Below, one piece after another: positions 38,097-46,537 of a stretch of 49,478 nucleotides of DNA; position 1 is the stretch's first letter, and each line of letters starts with the position of its first letter. Source of the DNA: Candidatus Parcubacteria bacterium (GTDB lineage: Bacteria; Patescibacteriota; Minisyncoccia; Sungbacterales; SURF-37). The notes under the pieces are model-generated. The model saw nothing but the letters and a program-made list of their open reading frames with translations, searched no databases and had not been told where the DNA came from. The stretch is from contig QZJO01000009.1 of NCBI GenBank assembly GCA_003599755.1, positions 214,362 through 263,839 of the forward strand. Direction: 5' to 3'. Position numbers and translations under genes: made by a program.

Positions 38097-40178
38097 ATGA
38101 AATTTTCCTACGCCTGGCTCAAGGAATTCGCGAAACTCAAAGAATCGCCCGAAGCGCTGGCGGAGTTTTTGACTCTACGCGCGTTCGAGGTTGAAACGAT
38201 CGCCAAGACCGGCAAGGATTGGGCCCTCGATATCAAGCTCCTTCCCAACCGCGCCGCGGATGCCTCCGGCCATGTCGGCATGGCGCGCGAGATCGCGGCT
38301 TTAAAAAATTCGAAATTTGCCGCGCCGACAACGAAAATCACCGAGGCGAAAGAGCCGGCAAAAAACGCAGTCGGCGTCCGCATCGAGAACAAAACCGACT
38401 GTCCCCGCTATACCGCGCGCGTCATGCGCGGCGTGAAGGTCGGGCCGTCACCCGCATGGCTCCGCGAACGCCTGGAAACGTGCGGCATCCAGAGCATCTC
38501 AAACGTCGTGGATGCGGCCAACTTCGTCATGCTCGAACTTGGCCAGCCGCTCCACGCGTTTGACGCGAAAAAGCTCAACGGCGGCATCACCGTGCGCCGC
38601 GCCAAACAAGGCGAGAAGCTCGAAGCGCTCGACGACAAAACCTACGCGCTGAATCCCGAAATCCTCGTGATCGCTGACGACGCGGGCGCGATCGCCATCG
38701 CCGGCATCAAGGGCGGCAAAGCATCGGGCGTGCACCAGGGTACGACCGACCTCGTGCTCGAATCCGCGAATTTCGATCCGGTGCGCATCCGCATCGCGTC
38801 CCAGCGGCTCAATCTCAAAACCGACGCGTCGTGGCGCTTTGAACGCGGCCAAGATCCGAATCAAACCGCGCTGGCAGTAGATCGGCTTGCCGCGCTGATC
38901 CAAAACATCGCCGGCGGCGATATTCTTACCGGCCGCGCGGATCAGTACCCCGCGCCCGCCAAACCAAAAACCATTCTTTTGCGCGCGGCGTATTTGGAAC
39001 GGCTTTCGGGCATGGTCATACCGGCTAGATTCATTGCCAATGCGCTCGGCCGCATCGGCTGCCGCATCAAGAAACAGTCCAAAGACGGCTGGATGATCGA
39101 AGCGCCGACCCAGCGGCAGGATCTGGCCATTGAAGAAGATCTCATCGAAGAGATCGTGCGCCTCTGGGGCTATGACAAGATCAAGGCCGTCGCTCCGCGC
39201 ATTCCCCTTGCTCCGAGCCCGCTTGCCGAGGAAGAGGCCGAAAGCCGGCAATGGCGCGAACGCGTCCGCGACCTCTTCGTTGCCGCGGGTTTTACCGAGA
39301 ACTACCAGTACCATTTCACCGGCGAAAAATTGCTCGCGGCCTTCGGCGTCTCTGCCGAGCGGCTCTTGGAGCTGGAGAATCCGGCCAGCGCCGAGTTCAC
39401 CCACCTGGCGAACCATCCGGCGCATCGCCTCGTGTGGCACGCGGCCGAAAATCTCCGCCATGCCGAGCGCGTCGCGCTCTTTGCCGTAACCAAAGGGTTC
39501 GAGCGCCGCGATAATCCGACGCCCGCCAAGCCCGCGGATGAAACGTCCTATCTCGCCGCCGTGATCGCGACCAAACAGGACCGCACGCCGCGCCAGGAAG
39601 AGGCGTTTCTCGGGCTCAAAGGCGCGCTCGATGAAGTCCTCGAACGACTCGGCATAGCTGACCATTGGTATGATGACGCGCTCACCGTCGGCGAGCGCGC
39701 GGCATTTCCCGCGATGCATCCCTACCGCGCGGCCAAGATCATGGCCGGCGAGCAGGCGGTGGGAATGTTCGCCGAATTGCATCCGGATGTCGCCGAACGG
39801 CTCAAACTCAAGGGCCGCGCCGCGTTTGCTCAGATCCGGCTTGATGCATTGGCCCGCGCGGCCGAAGAAGAATATTCCTTCACCGCACCGCCCAAATTCC
39901 CCGCCGTCGTGCGCGACTTGGCGGTGGTCGTGCCGTCCGACGTGCGCGCCGACGATGTGGAAGAAATCATCCAGGCCGCCGGCGGGAAGCTTCTGGCCGA
40001 TACCGACCTTTTCGATTACTTTGAGAGTGACGAGCTCGCGGCCGAAGGCAAAAAATCCCTCGCGTTCCACCTCGTATTCCAATCGCCCGAGCGCACGCTC
40101 ACCGACGCGGAAGTATCCAAAGCATTAGCCGCAATCAGCGCCGTACTGACCGAGAAGGACTGGGAAATGCGGACATAA
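38097..40178 (+). CDS. pheT: phenylalanyl-tRNA synthetase beta subunit, short form
   Basis: The 693-residue protein starts MKFSYAWLKEFAKLKESPEALAEFLTLRAFEVE. The EMAP-type tRNA-binding domain that normally follows is missing: DIKLLPNRAADASGHVGMAREIAAL comes directly after about 45 residues. B3/B4 editing (LDDKTYALNPEILVIADDAGAIAIAGIKGG), B5 and the C-terminal anticodon-binding FDX-ACB domain (FSYTAPPKFPAVVRDLAVVV-like) are present. It pairs with PheS to charge tRNA-Phe. Confidence 0.95.
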   Translation: MKFSYAWLKEFAKLKESPEALAEFLTLRAFEVETIAKTGKDWALDIKLLPNRAADASGHVGMAREIAALKNSKFAAPTTKITEAKEPAKNAVGVRIENKTDCPRYTARVMRGVKVGPSPAWLRERLETCGIQSISNVVDAANFVMLELGQPLHAFDAKKLNGGITVRRAKQGEKLEALDDKTYALNPEILVIADDAGAIAIAGIKGGKASGVHQGTTDLVLESANFDPVRIRIASQRLNLKTDASWRFERGQDPNQTALAVDRLAALIQNIAGGDILTGRADQYPAPAKPKTILLRAAYLERLSGMVIPARFIANALGRIGCRIKKQSKDGWMIEAPTQRQDLAIEEDLIEEIVRLWGYDKIKAVAPRIPLAPSPLAEEEAESRQWRERVRDLFVAAGFTENYQYHFTGEKLLAAFGVSAERLLELENPASAEFTHLANHPAHRLVWHAAENLRHAERVALFAVTKGFERRDNPTPAKPADETSYLAAVIATKQDRTPRQEEAFLGLKGALDEVLERLGIADHWYDDALTVGERAAFPAMHPYRAAKIMAGEQAVGMFAELHPDVAERLKLKGRAAFAQIRLDALARAAEEEYSFTAPPKFPAVVRDLAVVVPSDVRADDVEEIIQAAGGKLLADTDLFDYFESDELAAEGKKSLAFHLVFQSPERTLTDAEVSKALAAISAVLTEKDWEMRT

Positions 40179-40344
40179 TTCCGCTTGTATCCCGGTCCGA
40201 AATCTGCTACGCTAGAAACGTGTTCAATCGAGAAACGGGCGCTTAAATACTTGAAGTTTCACCATCCGTCCCGATCGTTCCGGGACGGCATTCGTGTTAA
40301 ATTCTGCGCAAGATTGAGAATCATAATCAGACGTATTAAAAGAG

Positions 40345-40434
40345 ATGGCTAAAGCGGAGGAAAACAAAGCAACGCTCGCAGGGCCTTCGGGCATCACCGG
40401 AAAAGCCAGCCCCGTTAGAAACTACCCCGCATAG
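40345..40434 (+). CDS. possible 29-aa leader ORF upstream of gyrB
   Basis: ATG to TAG: MAKAEENKATLAGPSG, ending ASPVRNYPA. It ends 23 nt before the gyrB ATG. Its codons for ASPVRN form one arm of a 15-bp inverted repeat whose other arm lies in gyrB codons 13-18. The SD is poor (aaaagag). It may be a regulatory leader or an accident of sequence. Confidence 0.35.
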   Translation: MAKAEENKATLAGPSGITGKASPVRNYPA

Positions 40435-40510
40435 ATCTACGAAATCCTAAGAACGCCATGGCTAATAAAGCCCAAGCAAAATCCAATATCGAAAAAGTTT
40501 CTAACGGGGC
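40409..40510 (+). promoter_or_regulatory. inverted repeat enclosing the gyrB start
   Basis: GCCCCGTTAGAAACT (40409-40423) and AGTTTCTAACGGGGC (40496-40510), perfect 15 bp, with the gyrB ATG in the 72-nt loop. In mRNA this would fold the translation start into a closed loop. Confidence 0.6.
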
Positions 40511-42527
40511 CAGCTACACCGCCAAGGACATCTATGTCTTGGAGGGGCTTGATCCTGTCCGCAAACGGCCGGGCATGTATATCGGCTCGACCGGCATCGA
40601 CGGGCTGCATCATTTGATTTGGGAAGTCGTGGACAACTCGATCGACGAGGCCATGGCCGGTTTTGCCAAGAACATCGCCATCACCCTGTTACCGCAAAAC
40701 CGCGTCATGGTAGTGGACGACGGCCGCGGCATCCCGGTCGAGACGCATGCCCAGACCAAAAAGTCAGCGCTCGAGACGGTCATGACCACGCTCCATGCCG
40801 GCGGCAAATTCGGCGGCGAATCGTATAAAGTCGCCGCAGGCCTTCACGGCGTGGGCGTATCGGTAGTCAACGCCCTTTCGACCTGGCTCAAGGCCGAGGT
40901 CTGCCGCGACGGCAACCAATACGTCCAAGAATACAAGCGCGGCAAGCCAGCGGGCGCGGTCAAGAAAGTCGGCAAATGCAAAGGCTCGGGCACGGCGGTG
41001 ACATTTGAGCCAGACCCGGAAATTTTCCACGAAATCCGCTTTGACTGGGACCGCATCCTCGAACGCCTCCGCCAGCAGGCGTATCTGACCAAAGGTATTA
41101 CCCTGATGCTCCGCGACGAGCGCGAGGCGGGCAAAGCCAAAGACGGCTCCCCGCTCGTTCCGTCCTATACGTTTTCATTCGAGGGCGGCATCGTTTCATA
41201 CGTTCAGTATTTGAATCGCAACGAAAAACCAAAGCACCAGAAAATTTTCTATGTGGAAAAGGAAACCGCGGTCAACGGCGGGCGCAAAATTCTCGTGGAA
41301 GCCGCATTCCAGTACACCGAAGACATCCAGGGCAAGGAGCTCTCGTTTGCGAACCACGTGCATACGCCCGAAGGCGGCATGCACCTGACCGGCTTTCGCA
41401 CCGCGCTGACGCGCATGCTCAACGACTATGCCAAGAAAAACAGCTACTTCAAGAAAGACGACGAAACGCTGACCGGCGAAGACGTGCGCGAAGGCATTAC
41501 CGCGGTCATCTCGGTAAAGCTCCAAGAAGCGCAGTTCGAAGGGCAGACCAAGGCCAAGCTCGGCAATCCTGAAGCCCGCACGGCCGTGGAATCCGTAGTG
41601 GCCGAAGCGCTCGAAGATTACCTTGAACAGAATCCTACGGATGCCGAGGCCATCATCGGCCAGGCACTCCTCGCTCAAAAAGCGCGCAAAGCCGCAAAGG
41701 CAGCCAAGGAAACGGTGCTCCGGAAAGGCGCCTTGGAAGGCATGACGCTGCCGGGCAAACTCGCCGACTGCCAGACGAAGAATCCCGAGGAAGCGGAACT
41801 CTTCATTGTCGAGGGCGACTCGGCCGGCGGATCGGCCAAATCCGCGCGCGACCGCAAGTTTCAGGCCATCCTGCCGCTGCGCGGCAAAATTTTGAATGTC
41901 GAAAAAGCACGCTTGGACCGAGCGCTCACCTTCGATGCCATCAAGGCGCTCATCATTGCGCTGGGCGCGGCGATCGGCGAGGAATTCGACGAGGCAAAAC
42001 TGCGGTACCACCGCATCATCATCGCGACCGATGCCGACGTGGACGGCGCGCACATCCGCACGCTCTTGCTCACGCTCTTTTTCCGCTATTTCCCGATTGT
42101 GATCGAACGCGGATTCCTCTATATCGCTCAACCGCCGCTCTACAAACTGCAGGCGGGGAAAACCATCCGCTACGCGTATTCGGATCCGGAAAAGGACCGC
42201 GTCATTGCCGAGCTGCAGAAACTGAAAAGCGCCAAGGGCCAAAAAGCCGAAGTCGAGGAGGCAAAAGACGAGTCGGCCGAAGATATTTCATCCGACCAAA
42301 AAATCAAAGGCATATCCGTGCAGCGGTACAAGGGCTTGGGCGAGATGAACCCGTCCGAACTCTGGGAGACGACCATGGATCCGACGCAGCGCGTCATGCG
42401 CCAGGTTGCAGTCGCGGATGCGGCCGAGGCCGACCGCATTTTCGATATTCTCATGGGCGATGAGGTGCTGCCGCGAAAGAAATTTATCGAGACGCATGCC
42501 AAGACGGTGAAGAATCTCGATATTTAG
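40458..42527 (+). CDS. gyrB: DNA gyrase subunit B
   Basis: The 689-residue ATPase subunit of the type II topoisomerase that introduces negative supercoils. GHKL ATPase: WEVVDNSIDEAMAG, VVDDGRGIPVE, GGKFGGESYKVAAGLHGVGVSVVNALS. TOPRIM: ELFIVEGDSAGGSAKSARDRKFQAILPLRGKILNVEKA and IIIATDADVDGAHIRTLLLTLFFR. C-terminal QRYKGLGEMNPSELWETTMDP. ParE cannot be fully excluded, but the sequence and length fit GyrB. GyrA is not in the window. Confidence 0.94.
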   Translation: MANKAQAKSNIEKVSNGASYTAKDIYVLEGLDPVRKRPGMYIGSTGIDGLHHLIWEVVDNSIDEAMAGFAKNIAITLLPQNRVMVVDDGRGIPVETHAQTKKSALETVMTTLHAGGKFGGESYKVAAGLHGVGVSVVNALSTWLKAEVCRDGNQYVQEYKRGKPAGAVKKVGKCKGSGTAVTFEPDPEIFHEIRFDWDRILERLRQQAYLTKGITLMLRDEREAGKAKDGSPLVPSYTFSFEGGIVSYVQYLNRNEKPKHQKIFYVEKETAVNGGRKILVEAAFQYTEDIQGKELSFANHVHTPEGGMHLTGFRTALTRMLNDYAKKNSYFKKDDETLTGEDVREGITAVISVKLQEAQFEGQTKAKLGNPEARTAVESVVAEALEDYLEQNPTDAEAIIGQALLAQKARKAAKAAKETVLRKGALEGMTLPGKLADCQTKNPEEAELFIVEGDSAGGSAKSARDRKFQAILPLRGKILNVEKARLDRALTFDAIKALIIALGAAIGEEFDEAKLRYHRIIIATDADVDGAHIRTLLLTLFFRYFPIVIERGFLYIAQPPLYKLQAGKTIRYAYSDPEKDRVIAELQKLKSAKGQKAEVEEAKDESAEDISSDQKIKGISVQRYKGLGEMNPSELWETTMDPTQRVMRQVAVADAAEADRIFDILMGDEVLPRKKFIETHAKTVKNLDI

Positions 42528-42533
42528 ATACCG

Positions 42534-42560
42534 AAGCACCAAGTACCAAACTGGGTTTGG
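42534..42560 (+). repeat. dispersed repeat copy after gyrB
   Basis: AAGCACCAAGTACCAAAC-tg-GGTTTGG. The first 18 bases match AAGCACCAAGATCCAAAC inside pheS (36689-36706) at 16 of 18 positions. A short hairpin CCAAAC/GTTTGG follows. Confidence 0.6.
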
Positions 42561-42638
42561 ATATTGGAATTTGGGATTTCCATAGCGTTGGTGATACGCT
42601 CGAAGCACGCGGTTTCGCGTTACCAGGAGGAAGAGGAA

Positions 42639-42995
42639 GTGGTGAAAGCAAAGGCCGTCTCACTCCCGGAGATCTACGTCGAGATCCTCCAGTTCGCCCG
42701 CCGATCGCCGGAGCGCATGAGAAGCGAACTCGTGCTCTTCGTCATCGCCGCCGGGTGCACCCTGCAGGACCGCAGCGGGGCCTGGGCTCCCCCGCTCAAC
42801 GCCGAGCGGGAACTGGTGGACTTTTGGCAGAACAAGATTCTGCCTCAGATCGACCGTCACGCGCTCTCGCCCGACGGCGCCCGCCGAACGATCCTCGAGC
42901 TCATGCGGCGCCTCATCGAGGTCCTTGAAGATCTCGACCGCGGGGCCCGCATCGCCAGCGCGACGGCCGGCAACGGCGCGCACGCGCTCACCTAG
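42639..42995 (+). CDS. hypothetical helical protein, 118 aa
   Basis: GTG start behind AGGAGG (8-nt spacing). (M)VKAKAVSLPEIYVEILQFARRSPERMRSELVLFVIAAGCTLQDRSGAW ... RRTILELMRRLIEVLEDLDRGARI. Soluble, helical, unrecognised. A perfect hairpin terminator follows. It is self-contained between gyrB and secE. Confidence 0.65.
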   Translation: MVKAKAVSLPEIYVEILQFARRSPERMRSELVLFVIAAGCTLQDRSGAWAPPLNAERELVDFWQNKILPQIDRHALSPDGARRTILELMRRLIEVLEDLDRGARIASATAGNGAHALT

Positions 42996-43003
42996 ATCCT
43001 CGC

Positions 43004-43039
43004 ACCCCGGCAGCCGCTGGCTGCCGGGGTCACATTTTT
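43004..43039 (+). terminator. intrinsic terminator
   Basis: ACCCCGGCAGCC-gct-GGCTGCCGGGGT, perfect 12-bp stem, then cacaTTTTT. Confidence 0.9.
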
Positions 43040-43059
43040 GGGGCAATACCCCCATCGTC

Positions 43060-43087
43060 TTGACACCTCCCTGGACGAGCGTATCAT
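43060..43087 (+). promoter_or_regulatory. secE-nusG promoter
   Basis: TTGACA - 16 nt - TATCAT, 43 nt before the secE ATG. Confidence 0.75.
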
Positions 43088-43092
43088 TGGGA

Positions 43093-43112
43093 AAAAGGCC
43101 TGCGGGCCTTTT
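43093..43112 (+). promoter_or_regulatory. leader hairpin before secE
   Basis: AAAAGGCC-tgcg-GGCCTTTT: a terminator-like hairpin inside the short 5' leader of the secE-nusG transcript. It could be an attenuator. Confidence 0.5.
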
Positions 43113-43129
43113 AAAAATTCAGAAACGCC

Positions 43130-43318
43130 ATGTTCGAGGGAGTACTCACGTATCTGCGCGAGGCGCGCACAGAGATCCGTAAGGTCTCGTGGCCGACGCG
43201 CCAGCAAACGATCCGTTACACGATCGCGGTGATTGTCATGAGTTTGGTCGTCGCCGCGTTCCTCGGCGGACTCGATTTCGTATTTAGAACCATATTGAAT
43301 CGCGTGCTGCTCCGCTAG
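43130..43318 (+). CDS. secE: preprotein translocase subunit SecE
   Basis: The 62-residue protein MFEGVLTYLREARTEIRKVSWPTRQQTIRYTIAVIVMSLVVAAFLGGLDFVF has the SecE hallmark (E-x-KKVxWPTR-like block KVSWPTRQQT) before a single membrane helix. It clamps the SecY channel. nusG follows 40 nt downstream, the usual pairing. Confidence 0.96.
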   Translation: MFEGVLTYLREARTEIRKVSWPTRQQTIRYTIAVIVMSLVVAAFLGGLDFVFRTILNRVLLR

Positions 43319-43358
43319 GGCCGTAGCCGAGCGGCGCCGAACGCGATTCCGCTTTTTT

Positions 43359-43904
43359 ATGCCAAAACAAACATCGGAATTCGGGCGCAACTGGTATGCG
43401 GTGCATACCTATTCGGGCTACGAGGACGCGGTCGCGCGGAATTTGCGCCAGCGCATCGAGTCCATGGGCATGGAGGACAAAATTTTCACGGTCCTGGTAC
43501 CGACCGAGAAAAAAATCCGCATCAAAAACGGCAAGCGCCGAGTCTTGGAGGAAAAGGTATATCCCGGCTATGTCCTCGTGGAAATGGTCGTGACGGACGA
43601 CTCGTGGTACGTGGTGCGCAATACCCCCCGCGTCACGGGATTCGTCGGCTCCGGCACGACGCCCACGCCGCTTTCGCCCGAAGAAATCGCCGATTTGCAA
43701 AAGCGCATGGGCGTTGAGGAGCCGAAATTCAAGCTCGATGTCTCGGTTGGCGACGCGGTAAAGATCACCGATGGACCGTTCAAGGATTTCGACGGCAAAA
43801 TTTCCGAATTCGACGAAGAAAAAGGCAAAGTGAAAGTACTCGTCTCCATGTTCGGCCGCAATACGCCGGTGGAGCTCGACTCGCTGCAGATCAAAAAGCT
43901 CTAG
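43359..43904 (+). CDS. nusG: transcription termination/antitermination factor NusG
   Basis: The 181-residue protein has an NGN domain (NWYAVHTYSGYEDAVARNLRQRIESMGMEDKIFTVLVPTE; YPGYVLVEMVVTDDSWYVVRNTPRVTGFVG) and a KOW domain (VGDAVKITDGPFKDFDGKISEFDEEKGKVKVLVSMFGRNTPVELDSLQI). It binds RNA polymerase and links it to the ribosome or Rho. Confidence 0.97.
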   Translation: MPKQTSEFGRNWYAVHTYSGYEDAVARNLRQRIESMGMEDKIFTVLVPTEKKIRIKNGKRRVLEEKVYPGYVLVEMVVTDDSWYVVRNTPRVTGFVGSGTTPTPLSPEEIADLQKRMGVEEPKFKLDVSVGDAVKITDGPFKDFDGKISEFDEEKGKVKVLVSMFGRNTPVELDSLQIKKL

Positions 43905-43969
43905 CGCACCACGCGGAAGTTTTCCCCGTCGCGCGCCGAATTTCAGTGCCGAAGGAGTATACTGGATCC

Positions 43970-45376
43970 ATGGATCCTGCGGCGTGGCTCGACATGCATA
44001 CGTGGGTGGAGGCACTTCGCTCGGGTGCTGTGATACAAACGCTTGGGCGCGGATTTTCCATCGTCTGGCACGCATTCAACGCCTTCCTCGGCGGATTCAC
44101 CGGTTTGTTTTTGTTCGCGAGCATCGTGCTCGCGATTTTTCTTATCCTCGCCCAGCGGCGCATGGGGACGCTCGCACGCGAACGCGGCCGGGAACACGCC
44201 TATATCCGGGCCGTACTCGCGAATCTTACCGATGGCGTGATCGAGTACGTACCCGGCGGGCAGATTATCTCGGCTAACCCCGCGGCCGAAAGGCTTTTGG
44301 GCCTGCCGATCGGCAGCATCGCCAAGAAGCAGCTGGGAGACCTCAAGCGCGATCCGATGTTTGCCTCGCTCGCCAAGGTCTTCCCCGATCCCGAGCCACC
44401 CGCATCTCCTTCGACGGGCTCAGGACAAGCCGGCCCGGGCGGCCCGCTTCGCCCGCCTAGACTCGGCGAGGCTGGCCAGAGCGTCAGCGAGGCGAGCGAT
44501 CCGGCGCGCGTCGAGATCACGCTTACCGAACCGGTGGAGCGGATCCTCACCGTCGCGACGATCCCGCTTCCCACGAGCCCGGGGGTGTGGCCGACGGCCA
44601 TCAAACTCATCCGCGACCATACCCGCGAACGGCTGCTCGACAAAATGAAATCGGAATTCATCTCTATTGCCGCGCACCAGCTGCGTACGCCGCTGTCGGG
44701 CGTGAAGTGGACGCTCCGGGCCCTTCTGGCGGGCGATCTGGGGAAGCTCGACGAGCTGCAAACCAAGTACATCCAGCGGGCCTGCGACTCGAACGAACGC
44801 ATGATCCAGCTCGTCGGCGACCTATTGGATGCGTCGCGCCAAGAGCAGGGCCGATTCGAGTATGAATTTGAAATCCGCGACTTCCCGGCGTTTTTGAAGG
44901 CGCTTGTCGAACAGCAGCGGCCGCAGTTCGAAGCCAAGGGTCTCGCGCTCGAGGCCGACATTCCCGACATTCACGTTCAGCTCTCCTACGACCCGGAACG
45001 CATGGCGCTGGTATTCAACAATCTTCTTGAAAACAGCTTACGCTATACCAACAAAGGCGGCCGCGTCAGCGTACGCCTCGCGGACGAAGAAAAACAGGTG
45101 CGGGTCGACGTTGCCGACACCGGCGTTGGCATCCCGAAGGATCAGATGCCGAAGCTCTTTACGAAATTCTTCCGCGCGGACAACGTCGTGCGCATGCAGA
45201 CCGAAGGCACGGGCCTGGGCCTCTTCATCGTCAAAAACATCGTCGCCGCGCACAACGGCGATATCGCGCTCCAGTCCCAAGAAAACGTCGGCACTACCAT
45301 CACCATTACCTTGCCGCATCTGCCCGACGAAGTGCTCCGCAAACAGCAATTCGTCCCCGTGCGCGACGGCGCGTAA
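43970..45376 (+). CDS. membrane sensor histidine kinase
   Basis: The 468-residue protein has one membrane helix near residue 40-62 (FTGLFLFASIVLAIFLILA) and a PAS-like domain (AVLANLTDGVIEYVPGGQIISANPAAERLLG). The DHp histidine lies in SIAAHQLRTPLSG (about residue 236). HATPase boxes are NNLLENSLRYTNKG, DTGVGIP and GTGLGLFIVKNIV. Between PAS and DHp is an insertion (SPSTGSGQAGPGGPLRPPRLGEAGQ) encoded by a repeat. TATACT ends six bases before ATG, with GAAGGAG overlapping it. The response regulator follows 46 nt downstream. Confidence 0.93.
   Translation: MDPAAWLDMHTWVEALRSGAVIQTLGRGFSIVWHAFNAFLGGFTGLFLFASIVLAIFLILAQRRMGTLARERGREHAYIRAVLANLTDGVIEYVPGGQIISANPAAERLLGLPIGSIAKKQLGDLKRDPMFASLAKVFPDPEPPASPSTGSGQAGPGGPLRPPRLGEAGQSVSEASDPARVEITLTEPVERILTVATIPLPTSPGVWPTAIKLIRDHTRERLLDKMKSEFISIAAHQLRTPLSGVKWTLRALLAGDLGKLDELQTKYIQRACDSNERMIQLVGDLLDASRQEQGRFEYEFEIRDFPAFLKALVEQQRPQFEAKGLALEADIPDIHVQLSYDPERMALVFNNLLENSLRYTNKGGRVSVRLADEEKQVRVDVADTGVGIPKDQMPKLFTKFFRADNVVRMQTEGTGLGLFIVKNIVAAHNGDIALQSQENVGTTITITLPHLPDEVLRKQQFVPVRDGA
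44408..44427 (+). repeat. dispersed repeat inserted in the kinase gene
   Basis: CCTTCGACGGGCTCAGGACA is close to the CTTCGACAGGCTCAGGA family of small repeats that I recall from many environmental genomes. It is translated here in frame as PSTGSGQ. Confidence 0.55.
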
Positions 45377-45422
45377 CCCGGTAAACCTTCACCCCTTCAT
45401 TCTACCCGTGGTATCGTAACCA

Positions 45423-45881
45423 ATGACTATGGACGCACCAGCATCATCGGGCGAATCCGCCCAGCCAACCCAACCGGCGGCCCCGAGCCCCGCGGCCCAG
45501 CCGTCGCGCGGCAGCATTCTCATCGTCGAGGACGACCGGCTGTTACGCGAGCTTCTAATGGAGAAGCTCACCCGGGCCGGCTTCAGCCCGCGCGAGGCGA
45601 TCGATGGCCAGCAGGCACTTGCGGCGATCGAAGCCCAGACGCCCGATCTTGTCCTGCTTGATCTGGTGCTGCCGGGCATGGACGGCTTCCAGATTCTGCG
45701 CGAAATCCGATCGCGGAAATCCCCCATTGCGGATATACCCGTATTCGTGCTATCCAATCTGGGTGATCGCTCCGATTTCCAGCGGGCAAAGGATCTCGGC
45801 GCGAACGAATATTTCATCAAGGCGCACTTCTCGCTCGACGAAATCGTCGATTCGGTGAAGTGGCGCCTCCAGCAATCCTAA
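45423..45881 (+). CDS. response regulator, receiver domain only
   Basis: A 152-residue CheY-type receiver after a Pro/Ala-rich leader (residues 1-30). SILIVEDDRLLRELL holds the acidic pocket, the phospho-Asp is about residue 80 (LLDLVLPGMDG), Thr/Ser is in VFVLSN, and the conserved Lys is in FIKAHFS. There is no output domain, so it acts through partner binding. It probably works with the adjacent kinase. Confidence 0.93.
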   Translation: MTMDAPASSGESAQPTQPAAPSPAAQPSRGSILIVEDDRLLRELLMEKLTRAGFSPREAIDGQQALAAIEAQTPDLVLLDLVLPGMDGFQILREIRSRKSPIADIPVFVLSNLGDRSDFQRAKDLGANEYFIKAHFSLDEIVDSVKWRLQQS

Positions 45882-45950
45882 TTAACGGCACCCCGCCCCA
45901 ATTTTGGTAAACAATGTCATGGCGAGGCGCTTCGCCCGGGGAGGGATGCG

Positions 45951-46043
45951 CTATTCGCGCACGCGCCTCGCGAGCAGATGCAGTACCTCTTGAATAACAT
46001 TTTCTATTTGCTCATAATCCCAAAATTGGAGCGGGATGCTCAT
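45951..46043 (-). CDS. possible 30-aa ORF, minus strand
   Basis: MSIPLQFWDYEQIENVIQEVLHLLARRVRE is a plausible amphipathic helix, but no clear SD is seen. Its ATG lies in the arm of an inverted repeat. Could be real, a relic or chance. Confidence 0.3.
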   Translation of the reverse strand: MSIPLQFWDYEQIENVIQEVLHLLARRVRE

Positions 46044-46079
46044 ATTTGTAGCTACTCGCTTCGCTCATAGACAAATATG
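46041..46079 (+). promoter_or_regulatory. inverted repeat covering the rplK start
   Basis: CATATTTGT (46041-46049) and ACAAATATG (46071-46079). The right arm includes the rplK ATG, so the start could be masked in mRNA. ACTCGCTTCGCT in the loop is a common spacer-type sequence. Confidence 0.45.
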
Positions 46080-46502
46080 GCAAAACCGATCAAAACCGTT
46101 CTCAAACTGCAGCTTCCCGCCGGAGCGGCCACGGCTGCCCCGCCGGTCGGCACCGCGCTCGGGCCCCACGGCCTCAACATCGGGGACTTCGTAAAGCGCT
46201 ATAACGAAGCTACCAAAGCGCAGGCCGGCGAAATCGTGCCGGTGGAAATCACGGTCTATGAAGACCGGACGTTTGATTTCGTATTGAAGACCCCGCCCGC
46301 GTCCGATCTTTTGCGCAAAGCGGCGGGCATCGAGAAAGGATCCGGCGTGCCCAATCGCGACAAAGTAGGCGCGGTAACGAAATCCCAAATCGCCGAGATC
46401 GCCAAAAAGAAAATGCCGGATCTCAACGCGACCGCACCCGAGATGGCCGAGCGCATTATCGAGGGTACGGCCCGCTCGATGGGCATTGAAGTGAAGAAAT
46501 AA
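46077..46502 (+). CDS. rplK: ribosomal protein uL11
   Basis: The 141-residue protein [76 protein letters not shown] is unmistakable. It binds 23S rRNA at the GTPase centre. The usual next gene rplA (L1) is absent: dcd follows directly. nusG lies two genes upstream, so the classical secE-nusG-rplK-rplA order is broken. Confidence 0.97.
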   Translation: MAKPIKTVLKLQLPAGAATAAPPVGTALGPHGLNIGDFVKRYNEATKAQAGEIVPVEITVYEDRTFDFVLKTPPASDLLRKAAGIEKGSGVPNRDKVGAVTKSQIAEIAKKKMPDLNATAPEMAERIIEGTARSMGIEVKK

Positions 46503-46537
46503 GAATCCCCTCCGGCACCGCGCGCGATCGAAGAACC

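Noticed and set aside
38499-40082. 527-aa minus ORF antisense to pheT
   Set aside because: Shadow of pheT codon bias; the sense gene is certain.
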